DNA of 64,000 nt, taken from the NCBI GenBank assembly GCA_000585055.1, contig JEMX01000028.1:64015-128014 (forward strand). Direction: 5' to 3'. Below are positions 27,093 to 36,114 of this stretch, one piece after another. Source of the DNA: Candidatus Accumulibacter appositus (GTDB taxonomy: Bacteria > Pseudomonadota > Gammaproteobacteria > Burkholderiales > Rhodocyclaceae). The notes below the pieces were generated by a model. That model saw only the letters and a program-made list of their open reading frames with translations, was not told where the DNA came from and did no database searches. Both the position numbers and the translations under genes were made by a program. Within the stretch, counting starts at the first letter, position 1, and each line of letters begins with the position of its first letter.

Positions 27093-28747
27093 GGTGTTTT
27101 CTCCTTCGGGCCAATGAGGTCGGTGATGGCGGCGACGACGTAGTCGACCGCGTTTCGCATCGGATAGAGAATGGTCGGCACCCCTAACTGTTTGAGTGCC
27201 AGACCTTCGGATTCCTCGCGTGCGACGACGGCGATTTCACCACCGTAATGATGCTCGCGCAGGGACCGTAGCAGGTCCCGGTTCGAGGCTGGATCGGGAA
27301 AGGTGCTGATCACCCAGCGCGTTTGCGCCAGCGGCAGGCTTTCGAGAAACTCACTTGTTGTGCCGTCGCCATAGCGCACGGCGATGCCCTGCCGGCGCAT
27401 GGCGCGCGCGACTTCGGGATCGAATTCGACGCCGAGCACGCTCATCCCGGCTTCCTTGAGGCCAAGTGCCAGCCTGCCGCCGTAGCGGCCCAGTCCAAAG
27501 ATGATGACATCGGCCTCCTTCAGGTCATGCCGTTCCTTGGCCACGGCGAGTTCGCGGAATGGTCGCCGGCGCTCGAAGCCGCCGAGCCAGGGTGCAAGCC
27601 GTTCGTAGAGCGGGTGCGAGTAGAGGATCATGTAGGTCGACAGGGTGATTGTCACGACACCGACCAGGGTGGTCAATCCGAGCGCACCGCTGCCGACATG
27701 GCCCAGTGAAATGCCCATGGCGATGAAGATGATCGAGAACTCGCTGATCTGGGCAACGGTCAGGCCAGCCATGAAGCCGGTACGCTTGCGGTAGCCCATG
27801 TAGCCCATGATGGCCATGACGATCAGCGGGTTGCCGACAAGCACGAACAGCGACAGCACTGCCGCTGGCCACAGTTCGGCGCCGAGAGTGGAGAAATCGA
27901 GCTTGGCGCCGAGGTCGATGAAAAAGAACAGCAGCAGGAAGTCGCGGATGCCGGTCAGTCGGGCGCCGACGGCATCACGGAAATGGGTCGAGGCGAGCGA
28001 GAAACCGGCCAGAAACGCGCCGGCCTCCTTGGAGAATCCTGCCCATTCGCCGAGCGCCGCCAGGCCCGTACCCCAGGCGATCGCGAAGATCAGCAGCAGT
28101 TCCTGCGAACGCGCCATGAGATCGAGCAGCGGTGGCAGCAGGTAACGCATCAGAACGTAGAGCAGGAAGGCCGCTGCCAGCACGCGTAAGCCGATCGAGC
28201 CGGCGACCAGCAGCCAGCTTGTTTCGCCGTCACCCATTGAGCGCAGCGCACTCATGGCCATCATCGCCAGCACCACCGCGATGTCCTGGACGATCAGGAA
28301 GCCGATAGCGATACGCCCGTGCAGGGAATCCATCTCACGCTTGTCGGAAAGCAGCTTGATGATGATGATCGTGCTGGAGAAGGTGAGCGCCACCGCGACA
28401 TAGAGTGCCGTGAGCCAGTCGCGGCCCAAGGCCAGAACGAGCACGAAACCGATGATGATGGTGAAGGCCAGCTGGCCCAGGCCGGTAGCTAGCGCCACCG
28501 GCCCGATATTGCGGACATGCGGCAGATCGAGCTTGAGCCCGACCAGGAAGAGCAGCACGGCGACGCCGATCTGGGCCAGGAGGTCGATCTGATCGTGTGC
28601 CTTGACCAGTTCCAGTCCCGCCGGACCGACAGCGATGCCGACCACGATGTAAGCGATCAGCACCGGCTGACGCAGTCGCACCGCCAATGCCCCGACGGCG
28701 GCGGCGATGAGGAGCAGCAAGGAGAGCTCGGCAAACGGCTCGTACAT
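27089..28747 (-). CDS. KefB/CPA2-type cation:proton antiporter with TrkA-N domain
   Basis: This inner membrane antiporter has 552 residues. About twelve helices form the Na_H_Exchanger domain (residues 5-380). Conserved features include IVVGIAVGPAGLELV, ALTFSSTIIIIKLLSDK and GFSKEAGAFLAGFSLA. A cytosolic TrkA-N/RCK NAD-binding domain follows, with DVIIFGLGRYGGRLA and GDGTTSEFLESL. This is the layout of KefB/KefC and Ybal-like K+ efflux systems. No KefF/KefG ancillary gene is adjacent; instead it is coupled to a tandem Usp. Ion specificity (K+ or Na+) cannot be settled from the sequence. Confidence 0.92.
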   Translation of the reverse strand: MYEPFAELSLLLLIAAAVGALAVRLRQPVLIAYIVVGIAVGPAGLELVKAHDQIDLLAQIGVAVLLFLVGLKLDLPHVRNIGPVALATGLGQLAFTIIIGFVLVLALGRDWLTALYVAVALTFSSTIIIIKLLSDKREMDSLHGRIAIGFLIVQDIAVVLAMMAMSALRSMGDGETSWLLVAGSIGLRVLAAAFLLYVLMRYLLPPLLDLMARSQELLLIFAIAWGTGLAALGEWAGFSKEAGAFLAGFSLASTHFRDAVGARLTGIRDFLLLFFFIDLGAKLDFSTLGAELWPAAVLSLFVLVGNPLIVMAIMGYMGYRKRTGFMAGLTVAQISEFSIIFIAMGISLGHVGSGALGLTTLVGVVTITLSTYMILYSHPLYERLAPWLGGFERRRPFRELAVAKERHDLKEADVIIFGLGRYGGRLALGLKEAGMSVLGVEFDPEVARAMRRQGIAVRYGDGTTSEFLESLPLAQTRWVISTFPDPASNRDLLRSLREHHYGGEIAVVAREESEGLALKQLGVPTILYPMRNAVDYVVAAITDLIGPKEKTP

Positions 28748-28797
28748 GCGAGGGTCGGGCCTTCCTGGTTAGTGAGCGCTCATGGTGGTGGACCCAT

Positions 28798-31506
28798 TCA
28801 CATGCTGCGCACTTGCAAGCGCCGCAAGACTGCTTTTTCCGCTTCGACGGCGAGGAACTTGCCCGCGCCGAGAGCGAGGATGAGCAGCCAGGAGAGCACA
28901 TCCAGCGCGGTGGTGTGGAAAAGCTGCTGAAATGGCGGCGCGTAAGTGAACAGCAACTGGAAGACGATCAGGATCGCGCTGACCCAGATAGCCACCGGAT
29001 TACCGATGAGGGTGTCGCGGGTGAGAGCCGAGGCGGTGAAATGGCGGACGTTGAAAAGGTACACCAACTCCCCGATGACCAGCATGTTTACCGCCGCCGT
29101 ACGTGCCGTCTCGATGCTGCTGCCGCGCGCCAGTTCCCATTCGAAGACGGTGAAAGTCACGGCGATCATCAGGACGCTCACGTAGGCGATGCGCGCCGCC
29201 AGCAGGCCGGTAATAAGCGGCTCGCCGGGCCGTCGCGGTGGCCGCAGCATGACGCCGTGTTCGGCTGGCTCGAAGGCGAGGGCCAGCGCCAGGGTGACCG
29301 CGGTGATCATGTTCACCCACAGAATCTGGCCGGCGGTGACCGGCAGCGCCAGGCCGAGAAAGACCGCCAGCAGAATCACGCCCGCTTCGCCGCCGTTGGT
29401 CGGCAGGATGAACAGCAGTGACTTCTTGACGTTGTCGAAAACCACGCGTCCTTCGCGCACGGCGCGGGCGATGGTCGCGAAATTGTCGTCGGTGAGTACC
29501 AGGTCGGCCGCTTCGCGCGCGGCATCCGTCCCCTTGTCGCCCATCGCCACGCCGATGTCGGCAGCTTTCAGCGCCGGCGCGTCGTTGACCCCGTCACCGG
29601 TCATGGCCACCAGTTCGCCCTGGGCCTGTAGCGCGCCTACCAGGCGCAGCTTGTGCTCCGGGCTGGCACGGGCAAAGACGTCGGTCTCGAGGGCGCGGCG
29701 GCGGAGCGCCGCGTCGTCGAGCGCGCCGAGCATGTCACCGGTCAGGGCCTGCTCCGCGTTCAGCCCCAGTTGCCGGCCGATGGCCGCCGCCGTGACCGCG
29801 TGGTCACCGGTGATCATCTTGATGCGCAGGCCGGCGCGCTGGCATTCGCCAACGGCGGCGATCGCTTCCTCGCGCGGGGGGTCGATCAGGCCGATCAGGC
29901 CAAGCAGGCTGAAGCGCGGACGGATGTCGTCCATCGCCAGCGCCGTCGTGTCGGCCGGCATCTGGCAACGGGCCAGCGCCAGCACGCGCTGGCCGGCGCC
30001 GGCGGCCGCATGCATCCGTTCTTCCCAGGCTTGGCGGTCAAGCGGCTGACCGCTGCCATCCTGGGTGCACAGCTCGAGCACGCGCTCTGGCGCGCCCTTG
30101 AGCAGCACGGCGCCGTGCCCGGCGTGGTCGTGGTGCAGGGTGGCCATGAAGCGGTGTTCCGACTCGAACGGGATCTCGTCCATCCGCGGGTGGGCCGTCG
30201 CGAACTGCACGGGGTCGAGCCCGGCCTTGCGCGCGAGCGTCAGCAGTGCGCCTTCGGTGGGGTCGCCAACGAGTTGCCAGCCAACATCGGCGCTGTGTTT
30301 GAGACGGGCGTCATTGCACAGCAAGGCGCAGCGGGCCAGTTCCTGCAGTGCCTCGTCGCGCAGCGGGTCGACGGTCGCGCCATCGCGGCTGAAACCTCCC
30401 TCGGGCGCGTAGCCGGCGCCGCTCACCTCCAGGGTATGCGTGGGCAGCATGACGCACACGGTGGTCATCTCGTTCTTGGTCAGCGTGCCGGTCTTGTCCG
30501 AGCAGATGACGGTGACCGAACCGAGAGTCTCGACTGCCGGCAGTCGCCGGACGATGGCATTCTGGCGGGCCATGACGCGCGTGCCGATGGCCAGGACGAT
30601 GGTGACGATCGCCGGCAGACCTTCGGGAATCGCTGCCACCGCCAGGCCGACGACGGCGAGAAAAATCTCCAGCACGGGCATCTCGTGTACCAGATGGCCG
30701 TACAGGAAAGTGACCAGTCCGACCACCAGGATAAATAAGGTGATCTGACGGGCGAACTGGTCGAGCCGGCGGGTGAGCGGCGTCGCCAGGGTACGCGTAG
30801 CCCCGACGAGAAGCCCGATGCGCCCGATCTCGGTCGCCTGTCCGGTAGCGACGACCAGGCCCTGTCCCTGGCCAAAACTGACCACTGTTCCGGAAAACGC
30901 CAAGCACAGGCGATCACCGATCGCTGCCTCGTTCGCCACCGCTTGCGTGCGTTTCTCCGCGGGTACCGATTCCCCGGTCAGGGCGGCTTCGTTGATCCGC
31001 AGATTTTTCACCCGCAGCAGGCGCAGGTCGGCCGGAACGCGCGCGCCGGATTCGAGAAAGACGATATCCCCGGGAACCAGCAGCGAGGCATCGATTTCGT
31101 GCCGCTCGCCCTCGCGCAGGACGGTGGCGCGACTGGCGAGCATCGCGCTGACTGCTTCCAGCGCCTTTTCGGCCTTGCCTTCCTGAATGAAACCGATCAC
31201 CGCGTTGATCAATACCACCCCGACGATTACTCCGGCATCGATATAGTCGCCGAGCGCAAAGGTGACGGCGCCGGCGACCAGCAGCACATAGATCAGGGGA
31301 TTGTGGAACTGCAGGGCAAAGCGCAGAAAGGGTCCGCGTCGCCTGGGCGGCGGCAGACTGTTGCGTCCATATTGTTCGAGGCGCTCGCTGGCCGCATGCT
31401 GGCTGAGGCCGCTGGCGGCGGCGACTGACTGCTGGTGCAAGGCGTCGGCGATAGGCAGACAGTGCCAGGCCGGCGGCTTGTCGGGTGCTGCACGCGGACG
31501 GGACAT
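28798..31506 (-). CDS. P2-type cation-transporting ATPase
   Basis: This is a P-type ATPase of 902 residues. An N-terminal cation-ATPase segment (LHQQSVAAASGLSQHAASERLEQYGRNSLP) is followed by the actuator motif LTGES, membrane helix 4 with IPEGLP, the phosphorylation site CSDKTGTLTKNE and the hinge MTGDGVNDAPALKAADIGVAMG. A C-terminal six-helix cation-ATPase domain ends the protein. The PEGLP motif and C-terminal helices place it with SERCA/PMCA/Na,K-like (P2) pumps rather than heavy-metal pumps. The exported ion, Ca2+ or Na+/K+, is uncertain. It lies 50 bases upstream of the KefB-like gene, in the same direction. Confidence 0.93.
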   Translation of the reverse strand: MSRPRAAPDKPPAWHCLPIADALHQQSVAAASGLSQHAASERLEQYGRNSLPPPRRRGPFLRFALQFHNPLIYVLLVAGAVTFALGDYIDAGVIVGVVLINAVIGFIQEGKAEKALEAVSAMLASRATVLREGERHEIDASLLVPGDIVFLESGARVPADLRLLRVKNLRINEAALTGESVPAEKRTQAVANEAAIGDRLCLAFSGTVVSFGQGQGLVVATGQATEIGRIGLLVGATRTLATPLTRRLDQFARQITLFILVVGLVTFLYGHLVHEMPVLEIFLAVVGLAVAAIPEGLPAIVTIVLAIGTRVMARQNAIVRRLPAVETLGSVTVICSDKTGTLTKNEMTTVCVMLPTHTLEVSGAGYAPEGGFSRDGATVDPLRDEALQELARCALLCNDARLKHSADVGWQLVGDPTEGALLTLARKAGLDPVQFATAHPRMDEIPFESEHRFMATLHHDHAGHGAVLLKGAPERVLELCTQDGSGQPLDRQAWEERMHAAAGAGQRVLALARCQMPADTTALAMDDIRPRFSLLGLIGLIDPPREEAIAAVGECQRAGLRIKMITGDHAVTAAAIGRQLGLNAEQALTGDMLGALDDAALRRRALETDVFARASPEHKLRLVGALQAQGELVAMTGDGVNDAPALKAADIGVAMGDKGTDAAREAADLVLTDDNFATIARAVREGRVVFDNVKKSLLFILPTNGGEAGVILLAVFLGLALPVTAGQILWVNMITAVTLALALAFEPAEHGVMLRPPRRPGEPLITGLLAARIAYVSVLMIAVTFTVFEWELARGSSIETARTAAVNMLVIGELVYLFNVRHFTASALTRDTLIGNPVAIWVSAILIVFQLLFTYAPPFQQLFHTTALDVLSWLLILALGAGKFLAVEAEKAVLRRLQVRSM

Positions 31507-31655
31507 AAATCACCTCAAGAGAATGCGCCGGACTGCCAGATTGCTTCGGACTGCAAGCTCAACTCAGCCTGTGAGTTTTCTCCGCAGATTCGTCTTCCGA
31601 GCGCCGGGCGCGCAGCACGACTGAAACGCAGGCAGTATGGTGTTCGCGAGCAGCT

Positions 31656-32540
31656 TCATCCATGTCCCGCAGTGTTGCGCAGCGCCGCGATACGTTCCGT
31701 CAGCGGTGGGTGGGTCATGAATAGGCGCTTGATGCCGCCGCCATCACCACCGCTGATGCCGAAGGCGGCCATTTTTTCCGGCAGGGGTGCGGGATGCTGC
31801 GAGTTCAGCCGTTCCAGCGCGGCGATCATGTGCTGTCGCCCGGCGAGGGTGGCGCCGCCCTGGTCGGCGCGGAATTCACGCTGGCGCGAGAACCACATGA
31901 CGATGATCGAAGCAAGAACGCCGAGCACCAGTTCGGCGACGATCATGGTGACGAAGAAGGCCGGCCCTTGGCCGCGCTCGGTCTTGAACACGACGCGATC
32001 GACCAGGTGGCCGATGACGCGCGACAGGAACATGACGAAGGTGTTTACCACGCCCTGGATCAGCGCCAGCGTCACCATGTCGCCGTTGGCGATGTGGGCG
32101 ATTTCGTGACCGACGACGGCTTCGGCTTCACGCTTCGACATTTGCCGCAAGAGGCCGCTGGAAACTGCGACCAGGGAGCTGTTCCTGCTCATGCCCGTGG
32201 CGAAGGCGTTGACCTCGGGGGTGTCGAAAATGCCCACCTCGGGCATTTTGATGCCGGCTTTGGCGGAGTATGTACGTACCGTTTCCAGCAGCCAGGATTC
32301 GGTCGAGTTGGTCGGCGTTTCGATCAACTGCACGCCCATCGCCTTTTTCGCCGACCACTTGGAAATGGCGAGCGAGATAAAGGAGCCACCGAAACCCATG
32401 ACCGCGGCAAAGATCAGCAGCGCGGTCAGATTCAGGCCGTTGGCATTAAGGTAGGGTTCGACGCCCAGGAGGCGCATGCTGACCGACAGCACCAGCACAA
32501 TGGCCATGTTGGTGGCCAGGAAGAGGAAGATGCGTTTCAT
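31656..32540 (-). CDS. htpX: membrane metalloprotease HtpX
   Basis: This M48 zinc endopeptidase of the inner membrane takes part in quality control of misfolded membrane proteins together with FtsH. The protein has 294 residues. Two N-terminal helices ([19 protein letters not shown] and a second at about 35-55) precede the zinc motif [12 protein letters not shown], and the third ligand Glu lies in [10 protein letters not shown]. Two further helices sit between these motifs. The length and order match E. coli HtpX. Its start overlaps the small upstream gene by four bases. Confidence 0.97.
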   Translation of the reverse strand: MKRIFLFLATNMAIVLVLSVSMRLLGVEPYLNANGLNLTALLIFAAVMGFGGSFISLAISKWSAKKAMGVQLIETPTNSTESWLLETVRTYSAKAGIKMPEVGIFDTPEVNAFATGMSRNSSLVAVSSGLLRQMSKREAEAVVGHEIAHIANGDMVTLALIQGVVNTFVMFLSRVIGHLVDRVVFKTERGQGPAFFVTMIVAELVLGVLASIIVMWFSRQREFRADQGGATLAGRQHMIAALERLNSQHPAPLPEKMAAFGISGGDGGGIKRLFMTHPPLTERIAALRNTAGHG

Positions 32541-32746
32541 GGGTTCTCCTTGGTGATGGAATCTGACGACGGGGTTTCGAGAAAGTCGCTCGCTGCCATC
32601 GCGCTGGCCGAGGTTTGCAGGCCCGGCAAGGCGGCATTGCGCAGGATCAGAGCGATGATGACGTTCTGCAGGTGCAGCTGCTCGACCCGGGCGCGCAGCT
32701 GCCGGCGTGCGTCGCTTGCCGGGTGGTCATTCATGCTCGTGCTCAC
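32537..32746 (-). CDS. small hypothetical protein upstream of htpX
   Basis: This frame has 69 residues and overlaps the htpX start by four bases. It lies 7 bases behind the YqaA-like gene in the same direction, the spacing of a real operon member. The protein is hydrophilic at the N-terminus ([20 protein letters not shown] helix) with a short hydrophobic patch ([16 protein letters not shown]), and has no recognised domain. It is supported mainly by context and tight packing. Confidence 0.5.
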   Translation of the reverse strand: MSTSMNDHPASDARRQLRARVEQLHLQNVIIALILRNAALPGLQTSASAMAASDFLETPSSDSITKENP

Positions 32747-32753
32747 GGTCGTT

Positions 32754-33329
32754 TCAGCGATATACCAGATAGGCCAGCGCCAGCAGCGTAAGCGTTGCCC
32801 AACCGAGGCGGTCCATGTACTGGTGCAGGGCCGCTTCCATGCGCGCGCCGCCCCAGGCCATCAGCCCGGCGACGAGGAAGAAACGCGCACCGCGCCCGAT
32901 CAGCGAAGCGACGGCGAAAGGCAACAGGGCCAGCGACAGGGCGCCAGCGGCGATGGTGAACACCTTGTAGGGAATTGGCGAGAAGCCGGCGATGAACACC
33001 GCCCAGAAGCCCCAGCGTTCGAACCACTCGACTGCCGTCTGATAGGCTGGCCAGTAACGGCTTTCCTGCAACCAGGGCAGCACCGCGTCGATGGCGAAGT
33101 GGCCGATCGCATAGCCGAAGAGACCGCCTGCCACCGAGGCCAGCGTGGTCAGGAGGGCGAGACGCCACGCCCGTTGCGGTTGCGCGAGGCACATCGGCGC
33201 CAGCATCACGTCCGGGGGGATCGGGAAGAACGAGGACTCAGCAAAACTCATGCCGCCCAGGTACCAGGGGGCGTGCGGATGACGGGACCAGATCATGGCC
33301 CGGCGATAGAGGGATGAAAACAGTTTCAT
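32754..33329 (-). CDS. yqaA: YqaA-family (SNARE-associated/VTT) membrane protein
   Basis: This polytopic inner membrane protein has 191 residues. It carries the VTT/DedA-related signature SFFPIPPDVMLAPMCLAQPQRAW followed by GGLFGYAIGHFA, and FWAVFIAGFSPIPYKVFTIAAGAL with the conserved P-x-P-(Y/F)-K motif near residue 125. YqaA relatives are small DedA-like proteins linked to lipid flipping or membrane homeostasis, but the function of this subgroup is not established. It is the first gene of the yqaA-orf-htpX unit. Confidence 0.87.
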   Translation of the reverse strand: MKLFSSLYRRAMIWSRHPHAPWYLGGMSFAESSFFPIPPDVMLAPMCLAQPQRAWRLALLTTLASVAGGLFGYAIGHFAIDAVLPWLQESRYWPAYQTAVEWFERWGFWAVFIAGFSPIPYKVFTIAAGALSLALLPFAVASLIGRGARFFLVAGLMAWGGARMEAALHQYMDRLGWATLTLLALAYLVYR

Positions 33330-33507
33330 TGGCGGATCTCGTGGGGTGGGAAAGTTCGGCAGGCTCCGAGTATCGTCGCGACGACAGGCGCATTCTGTAC
33401 CAAGTGCCGATGTGGTCGATCGGCGAAATAAGGATAGCGATCATTCTGCAGCCCCTTGTTGCAGCTGTGCGTCATTTTTTGCACGATGCTCGCTGCGTAA
33501 ACGGTGG

Positions 33508-33554
33508 CTGCTCATGAAACCCGGCAGCTGTGGCAAGCTGGGTTTCATGAGCAG
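33508..33554. repeat. perfect 15-base inverted repeat
   Basis: CTGCTCATGAAACCC (33508-33522) and its exact reverse complement (33540-33554) are separated by 17 bases that can pair further (GGCAGCT/AAGCTG). It lies in the 292-base spacer between the YqaA-like and DUF4914 genes, whose transcripts diverge. It could be an operator or a mobile hairpin rather than a terminator, since no T-tract follows. Confidence 0.8.
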
Positions 33555-33575
33555 TTTGCAGAGGAGGCCAACGCG

Positions 33576-33623
33576 AACGGTCATCACCGCCGTGACGCCC
33601 CAATCATGGAAGTGAGGACCGTT
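33576..33623. repeat. dispersed hairpin repeat, copy B, abutting the DUF4914 stop codon
   Basis: The arms AACGGTCATCAC (33576-33587) and GTGAGGACCGTT (33612-33623) pair in 11 of 12 positions around 24 bases. The loop shares ATCATG-N-AAGT with the element at 7303-7348. The right arm overlaps the stop codon of the minus-strand DUF4914 gene, so it may also serve as that gene's 3' hairpin. Confidence 0.5.
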
Positions 33624-35514
33624 AGTCGTCTTCGTCCAGCACCGCAATCGGCAGCAGAGCCACGTAGTCCTCGACAGAACCGCCGGCCAGGCAACACTCG
33701 ATAATTTGGCGGCCGAGGGGGTTGAGATCAGCTTCCAGAAACTGCTTCAGTTCGCTCTGGAAGAACTCGGTCAGCAGCAGCGCGCCGGCGTCATAGGCGG
33801 ACTTGCCGACCTCTGGCTGGGTTTCGACGCGCAGGAAAATTCCCGGAATCGTCTGCCCCTCGACGACCACGCTCTTCATCGCGAAGCCAAGCAAGGGACA
33901 GCGCGAGGGGGTGACCTGTTCTTGCGAGAAGCGGGCGCCACCACGCCGGGCCAGATACTCGCGGGCGATCCATTGCGGCATGAAGCCGGTCTCCCACGCG
34001 CCGACGTGCTGATTCGGACACAGGATGTACTTCATGCGCGGCGTGGCGACGATCTGATCGAGCAGCAGGTTGGCCTGATCGACCATGCGCCCGGTAGCGA
34101 ACGGCCAGTAGGAACCGACGCCTTCCGAAGTCATGCCTTCGGTAGCCACGATGCTTGGATTGGCATGCCCACGCGGCGCCACCAGCCGCCACAGCCAGGC
34201 CAGCGCGGGTGGCAGCAGATGGAAGAGACCGACGATGCCATAGGTGGGTTGGTCGGCCGTGTTCGGTGGGCAACGCACGCCGAAACTGCGGATGTCCACA
34301 CTCACCGCACCTTGATAGACGCCGGGCACCGCCTTGCGCGGGACAACCACGCGCGGGTTCGGGCATGGCTTGCCGGGCTCGTCCTCGATGTGTTCCCAGA
34401 TCAGTGCGGTGCTGCCAGGGTGGGCATCAATGTTGAGGAACAACAGCGGCTCGGTTGGATGGATGGTCATCTTCTCGAGGTTGGGGTCGGTTCCATAGTG
34501 GGTGATGTGATTGACGCGAACGAACCAGCCCTGTTCGGCATCGATCAAGGCCAGACGTCCGTCGTGCTTGCCCAGCGAGGGATGGCACAAGGCCATGTCG
34601 TCGGTGACAGCACGCAGCTCGCAATTGTGCGGCAGCAACAGGGTGCGGCGTTCTCCCGACAGCACATTGGTACCGAGCAGCAGGGCACCGTCTTTCTGGC
34701 GATGGACCTGTTCGAGGATTTCGCTCTTGCCGCCACCACTGGCGCCTTCGTGCATGATGCACAGTTTGTTCGCGTAGGGCGTGATGATCTGTACGGTCGC
34801 GCAATGCGCGGTCAACCAGTGCTCGCGTTCGCCGAGAGCCAGCAGGACGCCGTAGATGCCTTTCTTGGCACTCGGGCCCGGATAGAGGTTGTAGCTGAAC
34901 AATTCGTGCCGGCCAGGACGGCGGTTGTGCACCACCATCTGTTTGCCTTTGAAATGGGTATGGCGAAATGGTGGCGCAACGAAGATCACCGCCTTCGGGT
35001 CGAAGTCCGGCGACAAGGTCTTTTCGTCGAGAATTCCCTGTAGCAAGGCCAGGCCGAGAGCGAAGAAGCCGGCGTTGGCTGGCGCCACCACCAGGGCATC
35101 CATACCCATCCCGGGAACCCCTGCGATGAAGGGAAACACCGCCAGTTCCTGGGTTTTCAGCCAGGCGAAGGTTTCCGCACGCAAAGGCTCGAAGGACTCG
35201 CCGTACTGATTCTCGAAGCGTGGTTTGTCGGTTGGCAGGTCGTCGGCGATGACCATGCAATCGGGATCACGGCGACGCATGTAAGGCTCGACGTAATTGG
35301 CCGCGATACCGTTCTTGACCCGGCACACCTTGGCTTCCAGCACACGGCCCCGGCCAGGCACTTCGTAAGCCACCTCATGGACGCCATTCACAGCGTCGCA
35401 GGTCGCCAGTTCGTACAGCTGTTGCCAGGTACTGGCGACGGTGAATTTCGGACAAACGTCGAGAATTTCCTGCACCGACAAGGGTATCTGGAAGCCCAGG
35501 TTAACTTTGCTCAT
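33622..35514 (-). CDS. DUF4914 family protein, PEP carboxykinase-like P-loop
   Basis: This cytoplasmic protein of 630 residues matches the DUF4914 family as I recognise it. The centre contains a PEPCK-type P-loop GASGGGKSE at residues 257-265, preceded by THCAT/ITPYANKLCIMHE-like strands. Downstream lie AVTDDMALCHPSL and FLNIDAHPGSTALIWEH, resembling the metal- and nucleotide-binding strands of PEPCK and HPr kinase. The N-terminal third has no known relative. It is not a bona fide PEP carboxykinase, because the family's substrate Arg and lid signatures were not recognised. It may be an ATP-dependent kinase. It is upstream of nothing on its strand and preceded by the HPF-like gene. Confidence 0.78.
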   Translation of the reverse strand: MSKVNLGFQIPLSVQEILDVCPKFTVASTWQQLYELATCDAVNGVHEVAYEVPGRGRVLEAKVCRVKNGIAANYVEPYMRRRDPDCMVIADDLPTDKPRFENQYGESFEPLRAETFAWLKTQELAVFPFIAGVPGMGMDALVVAPANAGFFALGLALLQGILDEKTLSPDFDPKAVIFVAPPFRHTHFKGKQMVVHNRRPGRHELFSYNLYPGPSAKKGIYGVLLALGEREHWLTAHCATVQIITPYANKLCIMHEGASGGGKSEILEQVHRQKDGALLLGTNVLSGERRTLLLPHNCELRAVTDDMALCHPSLGKHDGRLALIDAEQGWFVRVNHITHYGTDPNLEKMTIHPTEPLLFLNIDAHPGSTALIWEHIEDEPGKPCPNPRVVVPRKAVPGVYQGAVSVDIRSFGVRCPPNTADQPTYGIVGLFHLLPPALAWLWRLVAPRGHANPSIVATEGMTSEGVGSYWPFATGRMVDQANLLLDQIVATPRMKYILCPNQHVGAWETGFMPQWIAREYLARRGGARFSQEQVTPSRCPLLGFAMKSVVVEGQTIPGIFLRVETQPEVGKSAYDAGALLLTEFFQSELKQFLEADLNPLGRQIIECCLAGGSVEDYVALLPIAVLDEDD

Positions 35515-35636
35515 AGAAATCTACTCCTGCAAGAATCAATCCAACAAATTCAGAGGCCTGATGGGGCCTTGTGCGGTATTCGCCGCACGACGATCGCCGC
35601 GGAAATCGCGGCTACTGATTGTTGTGACAGGACGCT

Positions 35637-35993
35637 TCATGGCGTTTCCTCGCTGAACGGCTCTGGCCGCGAGCTTGAAACCATGGGGAAATCGCGTTGC
35701 CGCGCCAAGTGGCGGTCGAGCGCGCGGCCGATGCGTTCGCTGGCGCGGTCGATGGCCAGGTAAAGGTCGGTCTGGATATCCTCGACGATCAGGGCCGGAG
35801 CGCCCTTAAGGCGCACTTCGATACTGCAGCACTTGTCTTCGCCGCCGCGCAGGCCATTGACGTCGGAAAGGTGCACGACGATGCGCGTGACGACGTCCCG
35901 GCCATTGTTGAGGGCGTGTGCGAGGCGCAAGCTCACGTGCTGACGCAGCCCATCGGTCAGCGGGAAGTCTGGAGCTTGGATCTTCAGGTTCAT
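35637..35993 (-). CDS. HPF/RaiA-family ribosome-associated protein
   Basis: This short hibernation-promoting-factor-like protein has 118 residues. It begins MNLKIQAPDFPLTDGLRQHVSLRLAHALNN and has the beta-alpha-beta-beta-beta-alpha pattern RIVVHLSDVNGLRGGEDKCCSIEVRLKGAPALIVEDIQTDLYLAIDRASERIGRALDRHL. The basic helix ends are where HPF contacts 16S rRNA. The start at 35993 matches the family N-terminus; upstream in-frame sequence is non-coding in character. It lies 122 bases upstream of the DUF4914 gene in the same direction and is divergent from nhaR. Confidence 0.85.
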   Translation of the reverse strand: MNLKIQAPDFPLTDGLRQHVSLRLAHALNNGRDVVTRIVVHLSDVNGLRGGEDKCCSIEVRLKGAPALIVEDIQTDLYLAIDRASERIGRALDRHLARQRDFPMVSSSRPEPFSEETP

Positions 35994-36114
35994 GGCGTTC
36001 CTCGGGCTGGATTGGAAGACGACAGGCCTATTATTGGCCCGTTGATTGTTCGATACAAGCAGGCATGAATATGCGTTATGATCGAAAAATGCGAACAATT
36101 GGAAGGGGCGTGGC

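Noticed and set aside
31794..33317. 507-residue plus-strand frame opposite htpX and yqaA
   Set aside because: It spans two convincing minus-strand genes and their junction and has no recognisable domain.
33706..35043. 445-residue plus-strand frame opposite the DUF4914 gene
   Set aside because: Its composition is that of a reverse-complement shadow and the opposite strand carries a P-loop protein with good motifs.
33622..35514. Calling the P-loop protein a GTP-type PEP carboxykinase (pckG)
   Set aside because: Length is similar (about 600) and the P-loop is PEPCK-like, but the rest does not show the PEPCK substrate-site signatures; DUF4914 fits better.
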